DNA of 64,000 nucleotides from Maridesulfovibrio sp. (GCF_963667685.1 NZ_OY763931.1:310001-374000); one strand, 5' to 3'. Numbered from the stretch's first letter, positions 25,114-33,322 are shown. Notes: generated from the letters alone by a model not told the origin. Program-made: numbers and translations.

Positions 25114-26241
25114 ATGTTTGGATTGCTAAGAAATAGAGAATTTATACTTGTTGCTGTTTTTGCGGTGTTGACCGCCATACTTTATTTTATACCCACAGAA
25201 TTTGACCAGCGTGTCGGAGGTAATGCCGAACGATGCCGGGCAGAAATTATTTCAGTGGATAACGCTGACATTGATCAGTTCGGCATAGTAAAAACAGGCC
25301 CTCAGACTGTGACCATGAAAATACTTGATGGCCGTTTCAAGGGACAGGTCATGCAGGGGACTAATGAATTGCTCGGCCAGATGGACAAAGACAAGTTTTT
25401 CGTGGTCGGTGATGAAGCTCTTGCCGTTATCACATACGATACTGATGGAAAGCCCATGTTTGCTGTACCGCAGGATCACTACCGCATTGATCTTGAGCTG
25501 ACCATGCTGCTCCTTTTTTCGTTTCTGCTGATTGTCTTCGGTGGCTGGACCGGGGCCAAGGCTCTATTCTCTTTTGTCTTTACCGCGCTGGTCCTCTGGA
25601 AACTGCTTGTACCGGCGCTTTTGGAGGGAGTGGACCCGGTCTGGATTACGCTGGCGGTTGTCGCGGGGCTGTGCGCGGTGATCATTTTTATGGTTGCCGG
25701 TCTAAACAGGAAGGGAGTAGTTGCTTTTCTCGGCTCATTTCTAGGAGTCTTTACCAGTTGCATGTTGGCAATCTACTTTACCGGAAAATTACACCTGCAC
25801 GGTGCGGTAATGCCTTTTGCCGAGACTTTGCTGTATTCCGGTTTCGGGCATCTGGACCTGACCCGCATATATATTGCGGCTGTTTTTCTGGCATGTTCCG
25901 GCGCGGTGATGGATCTTGCCATGGATGTTGCTGCCAGTATGGATGAGGTTGTCCGGGCTAACCCCGACATAACTCCGATGCAGGCTTTAGCCTCAGGTAT
26001 ACGGGTCGGACGGGCGGTTGTCGGGACCATGACAACAACTCTGCTGCTTGCTTATTCCGGTGGATTCATAACCCTACTGATGGCTTTTATGGCACAGGGC
26101 GTGCCGCTTATGAATACGTATAACTTTGTTTATGTTTCCGCCGAGATTTTGAAGACTCTAGTGGGCAGTTTCGGGCTGGTAACAGTTGCTCCATTTACGG
26201 CCTTGGCAGGAGCCTTTGTCTTTGTCAACAAAAACAGATAG
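25114..26241 (+). CDS. YibE/F-like membrane protein
   Basis: This 375-residue protein has an N-terminal anchor (about residues 10-28), a soluble beta-rich domain of about 100 residues (VTMKILDGRFKGQVMQGTNEL) and seven to eight transmembrane helices. SGAVMDLAMDVAASMDEV and TTTLLLAYSGGFITLLM are typical of the YibE/F family (PF07907). Members are uncharacterised multipass proteins with a possible transport role. It stands between two terminators and is probably transcribed alone. The ribosome-binding site is weak (CATGAGATT). Confidence 0.85.
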   Translation: MFGLLRNREFILVAVFAVLTAILYFIPTEFDQRVGGNAERCRAEIISVDNADIDQFGIVKTGPQTVTMKILDGRFKGQVMQGTNELLGQMDKDKFFVVGDEALAVITYDTDGKPMFAVPQDHYRIDLELTMLLLFSFLLIVFGGWTGAKALFSFVFTALVLWKLLVPALLEGVDPVWITLAVVAGLCAVIIFMVAGLNRKGVVAFLGSFLGVFTSCMLAIYFTGKLHLHGAVMPFAETLLYSGFGHLDLTRIYIAAVFLACSGAVMDLAMDVAASMDEVVRANPDITPMQALASGIRVGRAVVGTMTTTLLLAYSGGFITLLMAFMAQGVPLMNTYNFVYVSAEILKTLVGSFGLVTVAPFTALAGAFVFVNKNR

Positions 26242-26322
26242 CTGCATATTCCAACTTGTCGGATATGATTAGGATATGCTAATTTCCTTCTATCTTGCAT
26301 TTTTAGGTGGAGGAAAATCCTT

Positions 26323-27000
26323 TTGAGATTAAAGCAGTTTTGTATTTGTCTGATATTTTTTTGCTGTAGCGGGTGTGTTACTGCTAAAGCCCGCCTGGCT
26401 GAATCAGCTGAAATGATGATTTCCCTGCCACAAGCCCGGGAGCAGGTCATAAATTATCACGAGAGTGGTCAGTACGCTGCTGATGTCGCAAGTCTAACTG
26501 AATCCGTTGGCGAAACTTCGCTTAAAGCCATACGAGAGAAGGTTAAGTTTCCTGCGGTTGTGATGGTTGTGGAAGACGTGCTTCTGTCAACTTACAATGC
26601 GCGGAAAAAGCAGATTTTTTCCTTGAACTCAGCCGCAATGATCGATCTGGAGAATCAGGTAATATTAAGCGCTCTGTCGCCTATCAAGCCTTCCCTTCAT
26701 TTGTTGGATATCCTGCTGCAACGCAAGATCCCTGTGTTTCTGGTTTCCTATAGACCCGAGAGTCTTAGGGTTCCGGTAATAGATAATTTATCCAAGGCTG
26801 GCATATCAGGCTGGTCCAAGTTGTTCATGAAGCCGCCTAACTATCCTGAAAATAAAAATTTTTGTGAGGAAGTCCGTAAAGGGTTGCAGGTTACAGGTTA
26901 TAACATAATTGCTACCGTCGGAGTTTTGCCCGAAGATGTATCTGGTGAGTTTGCCGGGAAAACGGTTCTGCTGCCCAATTATATTTATTCAGAACGTTAA
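26323..27000 (+). CDS. Lipoprotein with a degenerate class B acid-phosphatase (HAD) fold
   Basis: This 225-residue protein starts at TTG 26323 behind GGTGGAGGA. A short signal peptide ends in a lipobox-like CSGC with the lipid cysteine at C18. The rest resembles the PF03767 HAD phosphatases: IPVFLVSYRPESLRVPVIDNL fits motif II, and the end VGVLPEDVSGEFAGKTVLLPN fits motif IV. The nucleophile motif DxDET reads VVEDV (residues 82-86), so both catalytic aspartates are gone, and the later GD reads GV. I infer a non-catalytic, perhaps binding, outer-membrane lipoprotein. Plant vegetative storage proteins are a known case of the same fold losing the nucleophile. Confidence 0.75.
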   Translation: MRLKQFCICLIFFCCSGCVTAKARLAESAEMMISLPQAREQVINYHESGQYAADVASLTESVGETSLKAIREKVKFPAVVMVVEDVLLSTYNARKKQIFSLNSAAMIDLENQVILSALSPIKPSLHLLDILLQRKIPVFLVSYRPESLRVPVIDNLSKAGISGWSKLFMKPPNYPENKNFCEEVRKGLQVTGYNIIATVGVLPEDVSGEFAGKTVLLPNYIYSER

Positions 27001-27041
27001 TAAAAAACGGATTAACTTAAGTTAATCCGTTTTTTATTAAC
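26996..27041. terminator. Perfect 46-base palindrome, bidirectional terminator including a stop codon
   Basis: Two 23-base arms (26996-27018 and 27019-27041) are exact reverse complements with no spacer. The TAA stop of the HAD lipoprotein (26998-27000) lies inside the left arm. A-tracts and T-tracts flank the G/C core. It lies between converging genes. Confidence 0.85.
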
Positions 27042-27060
27042 TTATTTTAAAGTGATTCTA

Positions 27061-27972
27061 TCAAGTAGTGCGAACATATTTAGCGGCGCTCAGGCCGGCC
27101 ACACAACCTTCGCCTACAGCTTTGGCCATCTGGAGCGGCGGCCCGCAAATGTCTCCGGCGGCGAAAACCCCGGGCACGTTAGTGCGCTGCTGCTTGTCAG
27201 TTTCAATAAATCGCATTGATTCATCAAGCTGGATACCCAGTTCTGCAGCAAGAGACATAACGCCTTTTGCTCCAAGCTCTATGAATACCCCGGTAACATC
27301 CAGTTTCTGGCCATCTTTGAATACCAGTCCATCAACTCCGTTTTCGCCTGTTATTTTTTCAACTTCGGCGCCTTCATGGATGGTGATATTCTCTGTTTTG
27401 AGCTTTTCCAATAATTCCGGTGCAACGTTGAATTCTTTGGAAACAAGGTGAACCCGGGAGGCAAGATGAGACAGGTTGAGAGCTCCGCCAGCAGCAGCAC
27501 TTTCACCGCCGACAATGGCAACTTCCTCACCTCTGAAAAAATTACCGTCACATTCCACGCAATAGCTTACACCTTTGCCAAATAGATCTTTTTCTCCGGG
27601 AACTCCGAGTTTGTTGCGGGTGGTTCCGGTGCAGATAATGATCGCTTTGGTCTTGAATTCCTTGGTTTCGGAAGTAACTGTGAAGCCGCTTCCGCCGAGG
27701 TCCGCCAGATCAGGAGTCTTTATTTTCAGAACGTCTTCGTTGAAAAAGACCGCTCCGAAGCTTTCAGCCTGTTGCTGGCCTGTTTTCAGAATTTGTTCAC
27801 CGGATATCTCCAAGGTGCAACAGAAGTTTTCTATGTGAGCCCACCAGAGGCTGCTCTTGTCGTTTTTACCGAGGATGAGGACTTTGAGCCCTTTTCTCGC
27901 TGAGTGAATAGCAGCCTGCAACCCGGCAGGTCCTACCCCTAAAATGATGATGTCGTAATTGGTTTCGGTCAT
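27061..27972 (-). CDS. Thioredoxin-reductase-like flavoprotein without the usual NADPH motif
   Basis: This 303-residue protein has FAD-binding GVGPAGLQAAIHSARKG near the N-terminus, the redox motif CVECDG near residue 140 and the C-terminal FAD motif VFAAGDICGPP, so it is built like TrxB. The nucleotide-binding part differs. The usual GGGDxAxEEA reads GGESAAAGGA, and the HRRxxxRA motif that reads the NADPH 2'-phosphate is absent (VHLVSKEFNVAP). It probably uses NADH, F420-like, ferredoxin or another donor. No thioredoxin gene is adjacent. It ends at the palindromic terminator. Confidence 0.85.
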   Translation of the reverse strand: MTETNYDIIILGVGPAGLQAAIHSARKGLKVLILGKNDKSSLWWAHIENFCCTLEISGEQILKTGQQQAESFGAVFFNEDVLKIKTPDLADLGGSGFTVTSETKEFKTKAIIICTGTTRNKLGVPGEKDLFGKGVSYCVECDGNFFRGEEVAIVGGESAAAGGALNLSHLASRVHLVSKEFNVAPELLEKLKTENITIHEGAEVEKITGENGVDGLVFKDGQKLDVTGVFIELGAKGVMSLAAELGIQLDESMRFIETDKQQRTNVPGVFAAGDICGPPLQMAKAVGEGCVAGLSAAKYVRTT

Positions 27973-28081
27973 AGGCAGCAGTCCGTTAGTGAATAGTTAT
28001 GTTTAAAGAGTATACTTGGAAAGGTAATCTTCAATCTACATATGACAAGAGAGGGCTGAGCTCATTATTCCATAAAATCTA

Positions 28082-28843
28082 TCAAGAGTTAAGTTGTTCC
28101 AGCACCTGTTTATGAATAGCATGAATCTGTTTGGTGTCTGGAAGCTGGGAAATAAGAATTGAAACGTATCCGCGATTGACCATTTCCTGGCGTGACCAGA
28201 CAAAATTCAAGTCGTATGACCAGCTTAAAAGGAGCAGTCTAAAATCATTGAGACAACGCATTTCGTTGTAAATAGCCGGTTCTCCATTGTTTAGAGAGAG
28301 CAGGATTGAATCCGTAATTTGGCCTGGCATTTCAGTTAAGCCCATAAGCGGAGCCTCATTTCCGGGTCTTATATCGGTCATGTGCGGAATGAGAATTTTG
28401 ATGATGTCTATTTTATCGGAGTCGCGCACGATTTCCGTGCAGGTCCTCAGTTCATCTGAAATGAATCCGGGCAGAGTGGTCCGGTTGTGAAGAGCTATTG
28501 CGCCAAGGATCGTGTTGCGTTGTTTGCGGGGCAGTCTGTCCAACAGTTTGTGTCTTAAAATCGTCCTCGCGCCAAGGGTTCCATGGTTGCAGGAGTCGGC
28601 ATCCTTGAAAGTCCCGTATTTTTTATATTGCGGAAATCTACCGGTGTCATGAAACAATGCCGCTATGCAGGCTGACTCCGTAAGTTCATCGGATAAAAGT
28701 TCAGACGCACATAAGCTTCGGCTGTTTTCGAAAACATCATAAGAGTGGTCGAACTTCAATTGGAAGTTCGACTTCTCATGCTCAAGGGCATCATACAGGT
28801 ACGGCCCGGCAAAATCTGCGAATATCTTTTTGTAGGTTTCCAT
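28082..28843 (-). CDS. HD-domain metal-dependent phosphohydrolase
   Basis: This 253-residue cytoplasmic protein has a clear HD dyad in ACIAALFHDTGRFPQY (near residue 66) and a preceding His (FDHSYDVF) that together form the HD-domain metal site. A later IVRDSDKIDIIK supplies the final Asp. Such proteins hydrolyse nucleotides or related phosphate esters; the substrate is unknown. It starts three bases after the stop of the SHOCT-domain gene and is probably cotranscribed with it. Confidence 0.85.
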   Translation of the reverse strand: METYKKIFADFAGPYLYDALEHEKSNFQLKFDHSYDVFENSRSLCASELLSDELTESACIAALFHDTGRFPQYKKYGTFKDADSCNHGTLGARTILRHKLLDRLPRKQRNTILGAIALHNRTTLPGFISDELRTCTEIVRDSDKIDIIKILIPHMTDIRPGNEAPLMGLTEMPGQITDSILLSLNNGEPAIYNEMRCLNDFRLLLLSWSYDLNFVWSRQEMVNRGYVSILISQLPDTKQIHAIHKQVLEQLNS

Positions 28844-28846
28844 GGA

Positions 28847-29173
28847 TCAATACATAATTCTTTTTTTCTTGAATTTATAGTCAATCTCGGAAATCTTTCC
28901 GGCTGCGAGGTCTTCTTCGAGTTGCGCCAAAGCTTTTTCACGCATTTCAGCGGCCTCACGGTCGAGTTCATGATCACGGAATTTTCCGTTAGGGCCGAAG
29001 AGAACTCTTAAAAAGATTACGATCACACCAAGGATTGCGGCAACGAAGAGCATCTTTGCTGCTGAGGCCCAAAAATCTCCGTAGCCGGGTCCGAAGGGCC
29101 AGTGGTCCCAATGGGGATTGCTTTCGTATTTGCCGGATATAAATGAAAAAATAGAGGAAACTGTCTGAATCAT
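28847..29173 (-). CDS. Small membrane protein with SHOCT-like C-terminus
   Basis: This 108-residue protein has one transmembrane helix (about residues 35-58, AAKMLFVAAILGVIVIFLRVL) and a C-terminal segment AQLEEDLAAGKISEIDYKFKKK that fits the short SHOCT oligomerisation motif, in which an amphipathic helix is followed by G-x-I-x-x-x-(D/E)-(F/Y). Its N-terminus is rich in Trp, Pro and Gly. AGGAAG precedes the ATG. It is the first gene of a two-gene leftward unit with the HD protein. Confidence 0.75.
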   Translation of the reverse strand: MIQTVSSIFSFISGKYESNPHWDHWPFGPGYGDFWASAAKMLFVAAILGVIVIFLRVLFGPNGKFRDHELDREAAEMREKALAQLEEDLAAGKISEIDYKFKKKRIMY

Positions 29174-29344
29174 AATTACTTCCTGTTTTGTTTTTGTGAA
29201 TAACTAACTCTCATTTTGACTCTCCGCAAGGTAAACCGGAAACGGTAAAGTACAGATTTCCGAAAGCGGATTTGCAGTTGTGAAAAAAAAATCAAATCTA
29301 TCCGATATTACTGGACAGGTTTGATTCGCGTACTTATCTAAAGG

Positions 29345-29369
29345 ACTGCGGCTACGGTCGCAGTTTTTT
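29345..29369 (+). terminator. Terminator-like hairpin in the leader of the Tim44-like gene
   Basis: ACTGCG (29345-29350) pairs with CGCAGT (29359-29364) and is followed by TTTTT. It lies 25 bases before the ATG at 29394, between divergent genes, so it either attenuates that gene or ends a short RNA. Confidence 0.45.
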
Positions 29370-29393
29370 ATAACCTAAGAAATGAGGTATTAG

Positions 29394-30326
29394 ATGAAAC
29401 TACTCGGGTATTTGGTTCTTCCCCTAACTATTGCCTGTCTGCTGGTCATTTCGGCTGGAAATGCGGACGCAAAAAGATTGGGCGGCGGAAGATCATTCGG
29501 CAGCAAGCCATCTTTTTCTAACACTTACAAAAAACCGACTTCCACTACCTCTTCGCAGAGGCAGGCCAGCGCCCCCAATCAGCAGAAGGGCGGTTTTGCG
29601 CGTCCCGGAATGGGGCTTCTTGGCGGTCTGCTGGCTGGAACTTTCCTTGGTTCCATGTTCGGTGGTTTCGGCGGGATGGGTGGCGGATTTTTCAATCTCC
29701 TGATTATCGGTCTGCTTGTCTACCTCGGATTCAAGTTTTTTAAGTCCCGCAGCCGCGGGGCAGATGATATGTACCAACAGGGTAATTACCAGCGCGGTCC
29801 GGACCGCTCTCAAGATAAAAGTAATATGAATGTTGATCCATACGCACGCAGGGAGCAGAAAGCCCAGAATGCATGGGATCACCTTTCCTCCAAGCCATCT
29901 TCTCAGTCTGCCGGCACCGCTCCAGAGCAGGGCGGACCTGTTTTGAACACTCCTGCCGGCTTTGACGAAGATGACTTCCTTGAAGGAGCGAAAGTCGTTT
30001 ATACCCGTCTTCAGAAATCATGGGATAATCGTGATATGGTGGATATTGAACAATTCGCAACATCTGAAGTCGTAAATGAGATCAAACAACAGGCCAAGGA
30101 AGATCCCGGACCGTCCCAAACAGATGTATTGATGGTCAACGCCCGGTTGCTCGAAGTCAAGGAAGAGGGCGGAATGATGAGTGCAACCGTCTATTATGAC
30201 GTCCTTTTACGTGAAGATCCTTCCCAGTCTCAGCCGAGTCAGGTGCGTGAAGTCTGGCATTTTATCAAGCCTGCTGGTTCTGATGGAATGTGGAAGCTGG
30301 ACGGTATTCAGCAGCTTGAAGAGTAG
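29394..30326 (+). CDS. Tim44-like domain membrane protein
   Basis: The 310-residue product has a signal peptide (cleavage near GNADA-KRLGGG), a Ser/Thr/Gln-rich linker, a glycine-rich hydrophobic segment (GLLGGLLAGTFLGSMFGGFGG and FFNLLIIGLLVYLGFKFF, about residues 75-115) and a C-terminal Tim44/Tim21-like domain (about 180-308). This order matches the bacterial Tim44-domain family (PF04280) often annotated as a predicted transporter or import-like protein. The role of the bacterial members is not established. A terminator follows at 30391. Confidence 0.88.
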   Translation: MKLLGYLVLPLTIACLLVISAGNADAKRLGGGRSFGSKPSFSNTYKKPTSTTSSQRQASAPNQQKGGFARPGMGLLGGLLAGTFLGSMFGGFGGMGGGFFNLLIIGLLVYLGFKFFKSRSRGADDMYQQGNYQRGPDRSQDKSNMNVDPYARREQKAQNAWDHLSSKPSSQSAGTAPEQGGPVLNTPAGFDEDDFLEGAKVVYTRLQKSWDNRDMVDIEQFATSEVVNEIKQQAKEDPGPSQTDVLMVNARLLEVKEEGGMMSATVYYDVLLREDPSQSQPSQVREVWHFIKPAGSDGMWKLDGIQQLEE

Positions 30327-30390
30327 TCCATTTTAATTCAATGCTGATGGACAAATTGTTTTGCCTGTGGCTTGACAAATTGTTAAATTA

Positions 30391-30426
30391 AAGGGTGCTG
30401 TTATTTACTTAACGGCACCCTTTTTG
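30391..30426 (+). terminator. Intrinsic terminator after the Tim44-like gene
   Basis: An 11-12 pair stem (AAGGGTGCTGTTA with TTAACGGCACCC, one G-U pair) ends at 30420 and is followed by TTTTT. Confidence 0.8.
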
Positions 30427-30439
30427 GTTTTTCGAGCTG

Positions 30440-30754
30440 GTGTTTGTAGGGGGAGTTTTGAGAATTGTTGAAAAGATTGATAAAGATTTGAAGGTGTTGA
30501 TTCCGGGATTTATGGAAATAACCCAGCAGGAAATCGAAGACCTCCGTCAGGCCCTTGATTCAGGAGACCTGAAAAGTACAGCCAGAATAGGGCATAACAT
30601 AAAAGGTTCTGCCCTTAATTACGGTTTTCAACATCTTGGTGATATTGGGCTCAGGATTGAATCTCAATCGGTTCAGCAGAATGTTGAGGGCGTGCGGGCT
30701 GAGTTTGAGCGTCTTAAGAAATATGTCGAGCAGGTAGAGGTGGAATATTACTAA
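30440..30754 (+). CDS. Standalone histidine phosphotransfer (Hpt) protein
   Basis: The product of about 98-104 residues is a four-helix Hpt domain with the full motif ARIGHNIKGSALNYGF, whose histidine accepts phosphate in a phosphorelay. The start is uncertain: GTG at 30440 has only a weak GAG ahead, while TTG at 30458 sits too close to the strong AGGGGGAG at 30448-30455. No kinase is adjacent; the hybrid kinase at 5821, whose own Hpt lacks the histidine, is a possible partner but this is speculative. It converges with the HD-GYP gene, with seven bases between the stops. Confidence 0.85.
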   Translation: MFVGGVLRIVEKIDKDLKVLIPGFMEITQQEIEDLRQALDSGDLKSTARIGHNIKGSALNYGFQHLGDIGLRIESQSVQQNVEGVRAEFERLKKYVEQVEVEYY

Positions 30755-30761
30755 CCATCCC

Positions 30762-31904
30762 CTACCAGAGAAATCTGTCCAGTTCCAACTTGAATGTCTT
30801 TGGGTGGATGCATTCCACAATTTCCAGATTGTCACCCTTCATTTGGTCTGACCGATTGGCAAGGTCAACGAACTCAGGGTGAATAGCGCGAAATCTGCTG
30901 TTGAATACAATTTTTACCTGAGGAAGCAGAGGTGCTTTTGGAGTATTGGTAACAACAACACCGTATCTTCCGTCGGAAAGTTTTACAAAGCAGCCTACAG
31001 GATAAATCCCCACACATTTAATAAAGCTTTCCAGATATCTGGGGTGAAAAGCAGAGTTCGCCATGGAGTAGAGGTGCCTGATGGCCGAATTCGGGGTCAG
31101 CGCCTCACGGTAGGGTCGGTCCGAAGTCATTGCATCGTAAGAATCACAAATTGAAATTATACGGGCAAACTGCGGAATATCATTTCCCGAAAGCCCTTCA
31201 GGATACCCTGTTCCATCATATTTTTCATGGTGAGACTTCACTGATTTAAGGATGGATTCAGGGGTGTTCTGGCTGAGTAGATATTTACTTCCTTTTACTG
31301 TGTGCTGCTTAACCAGCTGAAATTCTTCTTTGGAAAGTTTACCCTTTTTTTGCAACAGGTTGGAGGGCATCCATATCTGTCCTACGTTCATAAGCAGGGC
31401 GGCGATGGAAAGTTCTTCAACCGTTTCACGAGATAGCCCTATGTAACGGCCCAGAATGGCACTTAGGATTGCAGTATTAAGGCTGTGGGTGAATAAATAT
31501 CTGTTTGCCCGGGCAAGTACGGTGAGGCTGGCTGCCGCACTGCTGTTCCTGTCTATTGAATCAATAAGAGGGCTGACGTCCTTCTTGTATGCTGAAATAT
31601 CGAGATTGCCGTTGTTCTTTATGATTTCATAAATTTTCTGAATGCAATTGAGCACGTTGTTGTAAGCTTCACGTGCAAAAAGAATCTCCTCAGAATAAGT
31701 TGTCTGGGGAAAGCTGTTTTGTATGCAGCTTTTTTCGGAATCAATCAGAACCTCGAAGATGTTAAGCTTAAGTATGGCAGATATATCTGTTTTGGAGGAG
31801 ATTGTTTTATTTGAAAGGTCCGGCGGGAGGCTTGCAAAGCCGTTTGCGGAGCAAACAACATACATTCCTTCCTGAAGGTTCGTCGTTTTTGTTTTTTCTA
31901 GCAT
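30762..31904 (-). CDS. HD-GYP-type protein with degenerate HD dyad
   Basis: This 380-residue cytoplasmic protein has an N-terminal DUF3391-like segment (residues 1-60, LQEGMYVVCSANGFASLP) and a C-terminal HD-GYP domain from about 130. The GYP part is intact (HHEKYDGTGYPEGLSG, 225-240) with downstream CDSYDAMTSDRPYR. The catalytic HDIGK motif reads MNVGQ (172-176, encoded ATG AAC), so the metal-binding His-Asp pair is missing. HD-GYP proteins normally hydrolyse c-di-GMP; this one is probably a sensor, adaptor or inactive partner. Its partner could be the diguanylate cyclase at 62788 or others elsewhere. Confidence 0.88.
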   Translation of the reverse strand: MLEKTKTTNLQEGMYVVCSANGFASLPPDLSNKTISSKTDISAILKLNIFEVLIDSEKSCIQNSFPQTTYSEEILFAREAYNNVLNCIQKIYEIIKNNGNLDISAYKKDVSPLIDSIDRNSSAAASLTVLARANRYLFTHSLNTAILSAILGRYIGLSRETVEELSIAALLMNVGQIWMPSNLLQKKGKLSKEEFQLVKQHTVKGSKYLLSQNTPESILKSVKSHHEKYDGTGYPEGLSGNDIPQFARIISICDSYDAMTSDRPYREALTPNSAIRHLYSMANSAFHPRYLESFIKCVGIYPVGCFVKLSDGRYGVVVTNTPKAPLLPQVKIVFNSRFRAIHPEFVDLANRSDQMKGDNLEIVECIHPKTFKLELDRFLW

Positions 31905-32322
31905 TTTTGGCGCGTTTAATGTTTTTTGAGAATAATTGGTCCCTGATTTTGTCTAAACTCGATTACCCTCTATGCTGCACACAGGGCAAGAGAAAAGTGC
32001 GCATTCCGCGTTACGCGGCTGTGGGATGTTACTCCGTCACTATACGCACTCAAGTGTTTTGTTTAAGGCGACTCAATTCGCATTCTGTATCTTTTTTAGA
32101 TCCTATTTTTACATACCCTCCGTTATTGTTCATCTCTTCTGATTTTAATTTAATCACTGGATTCAGTTTGTCTACCATTTAGGTTGGTAAAATTTAAGGT
32201 TATAGATTTGCTGTTGATCAAAGTCATGTTTAATTGTTCATTCAATTGTTCAAAAATGATTGATTTGTGTGCTGTCTTTGGTTATTGTGGGTTTAACTTC
32301 AGGAATGAGCAACAAATGAGCA
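31905..32322. other. Divergent intergenic region with structured centre
   Basis: These 418 bases separate the HD-GYP gene from the MerR-like gene. Around 31970-32055 several inverted repeats nest: AGTGCG...CGCACT as outer arms, CCGCGTTACGCGG inside. Near the HD-GYP start the minus strand has TAGACA and TATTCT in a promoter-like arrangement. The right third carries the TTGYTCATT repeats listed separately. A frame crossing it on the plus strand has no coding look and starts antisense inside the HD-GYP gene. Confidence 0.5.
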
Positions 32323-32323
32323 A
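32234..32323. promoter_or_regulatory. Four copies of a TTGYTCA(TT) motif before the MerR-like gene
   Basis: Two copies read forward, TTGTTCATT at 32234-32242 and TTGTTCA at 32246-32252. Two read in reverse, AATGAGCAA at 32304-32312 and 32315-32323, the last overlapping the start codon. Spacing within each pair is 11-12 bases, close to one helical turn. The pattern suggests an operator used for autoregulation by the downstream regulator; this is inferred. Confidence 0.45.
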
Positions 32324-33264
32324 TGGAAATGACTAACCAGTATTTAAGTTTGAGAGAGGTCGGGAGAAGGTTGGATATCCCGCCTTCGACAATAGTTTAT
32401 TATAAGGATAAATTCTCGAAATTTATTCCTTCTATGGGAGACGGTGGTCGTAGGCAGAAGTATTCAATTGAAGTTGTAGAAATTTTCAGGAGGATTCGTG
32501 AAATGTATGGAATGAATTGGACAACTGAACAGATTGAAAGTGAATTGAGCTTAAAATTTGGTGCTTTAGTAGATTCGATTAACTCTGATCAACAAGTGAT
32601 CAATAAGGCCGGGCTTGAACCAAGTTCGGATATGCAGACAGTAATCAAAGGATTATCCTCAGTTTTAGGAAAGGTTTCCGACCTGCTATCGAATCAGGCT
32701 CTGTTCCAAGCAGAATTGCGTGATCTGCGTGAAGAGCTTTCCATCCTGCGTAGTGAAAAACGCAAGCTGTCTGCGGAAACAAATGAACGGATAATGGATA
32801 TGGCGATGGAGATAGGACGCCTAAAACGTGACCGTGCAGAGTTGTACAGGCTTATACAGGATGGTAACATCGGACCAGATGAATCTTCTTTTCCAACCGC
32901 CGAGTATCTTGAGCAACCGCTGGTCATCCGTAATTCAGAAGGGGAATACTTGGGAGTTGCCGGTAAAGGGCGCAAACATTTTTCTCTGGAAGACTTTGTG
33001 AAACTTCTTGAAGACAGTGTTACAACTCATCGTAGTGTTGATCTTAAATGGCGAGAAGACAGCGGGAAATGGATTTTGGTTATTGATGCCAGTGACAATG
33101 ATGCTCCGGCGCAGAAGAAAATTGTACTGGTAACTGAAGAGAATGTAACTCCGAACAATAATACTGTTGTGCGTATCGATAGTATGGAGATCAATGGCAA
33201 GTCTGTTCCTGGTGCCCTTTTATTTAGTCTTTTTAAACAGATACGTGAAAGTTTTGATCGCTAA
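32323..33264 (+). CDS. MerR-type helix-turn-helix regulator with coiled coil
   Basis: This 313-residue protein begins with a MerR-like winged helix (YLSLREVGRRLDIPPSTIVYYKDKF, then a wing with DGGRRQKYS and a helix EIFRRIREMYGMNWTTEQIESEL). A long charged helical region follows (about residues 110-175, RDLREELSILRSEKRKLSAETNERIMDMAMEIGRLKRD), probably a coiled-coil dimeriser. The C-terminal 130 residues are unrecognised and may sense a ligand. Two closely spaced ATG codons (32323 and 32329) are possible starts; neither has a strong Shine-Dalgarno sequence. Repeated motifs lie directly upstream. Confidence 0.82.
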   Translation: MEMTNQYLSLREVGRRLDIPPSTIVYYKDKFSKFIPSMGDGGRRQKYSIEVVEIFRRIREMYGMNWTTEQIESELSLKFGALVDSINSDQQVINKAGLEPSSDMQTVIKGLSSVLGKVSDLLSNQALFQAELRDLREELSILRSEKRKLSAETNERIMDMAMEIGRLKRDRAELYRLIQDGNIGPDESSFPTAEYLEQPLVIRNSEGEYLGVAGKGRKHFSLEDFVKLLEDSVTTHRSVDLKWREDSGKWILVIDASDNDAPAQKKIVLVTEENVTPNNNTVVRIDSMEINGKSVPGALLFSLFKQIRESFDR

Positions 33265-33293
33265 AGTGCTTTCATGGTTTTCTAGAAAAAGTC

Positions 33294-33322
33294 TTGATAT
33301 ATTTGGCTAATGCGGTTATTTA
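33294..33322 (+). promoter_or_regulatory. Candidate promoter of the gene at 33364
   Basis: TTGATA (33294-33299) and TATTTA (33317-33322) lie 17 bases apart, about 40 bases before a strongly ribosome-binding ATG. Confidence 0.35.

Noticed and set aside
29306..29340. Promoter TGGACA...TATCTA before the Tim44-like gene
   Set aside because: Transcription would start right at the terminator-like hairpin; too uncertain to list.
31960..32060. Possible c-di-GMP (GEMM) riboswitch near CACACAGGGCAAGAG on the plus strand
   Set aside because: Only the short CACAGGGCAA block resembles the family; the second conserved block and the pairing partners are missing, and the next plus-strand gene is about 300 bases away.
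31802..32182. 126-codon plus-strand frame across the HD-GYP start
   Set aside because: It begins antisense inside the HD-GYP gene, has no Shine-Dalgarno sequence and its composition does not look like a protein.
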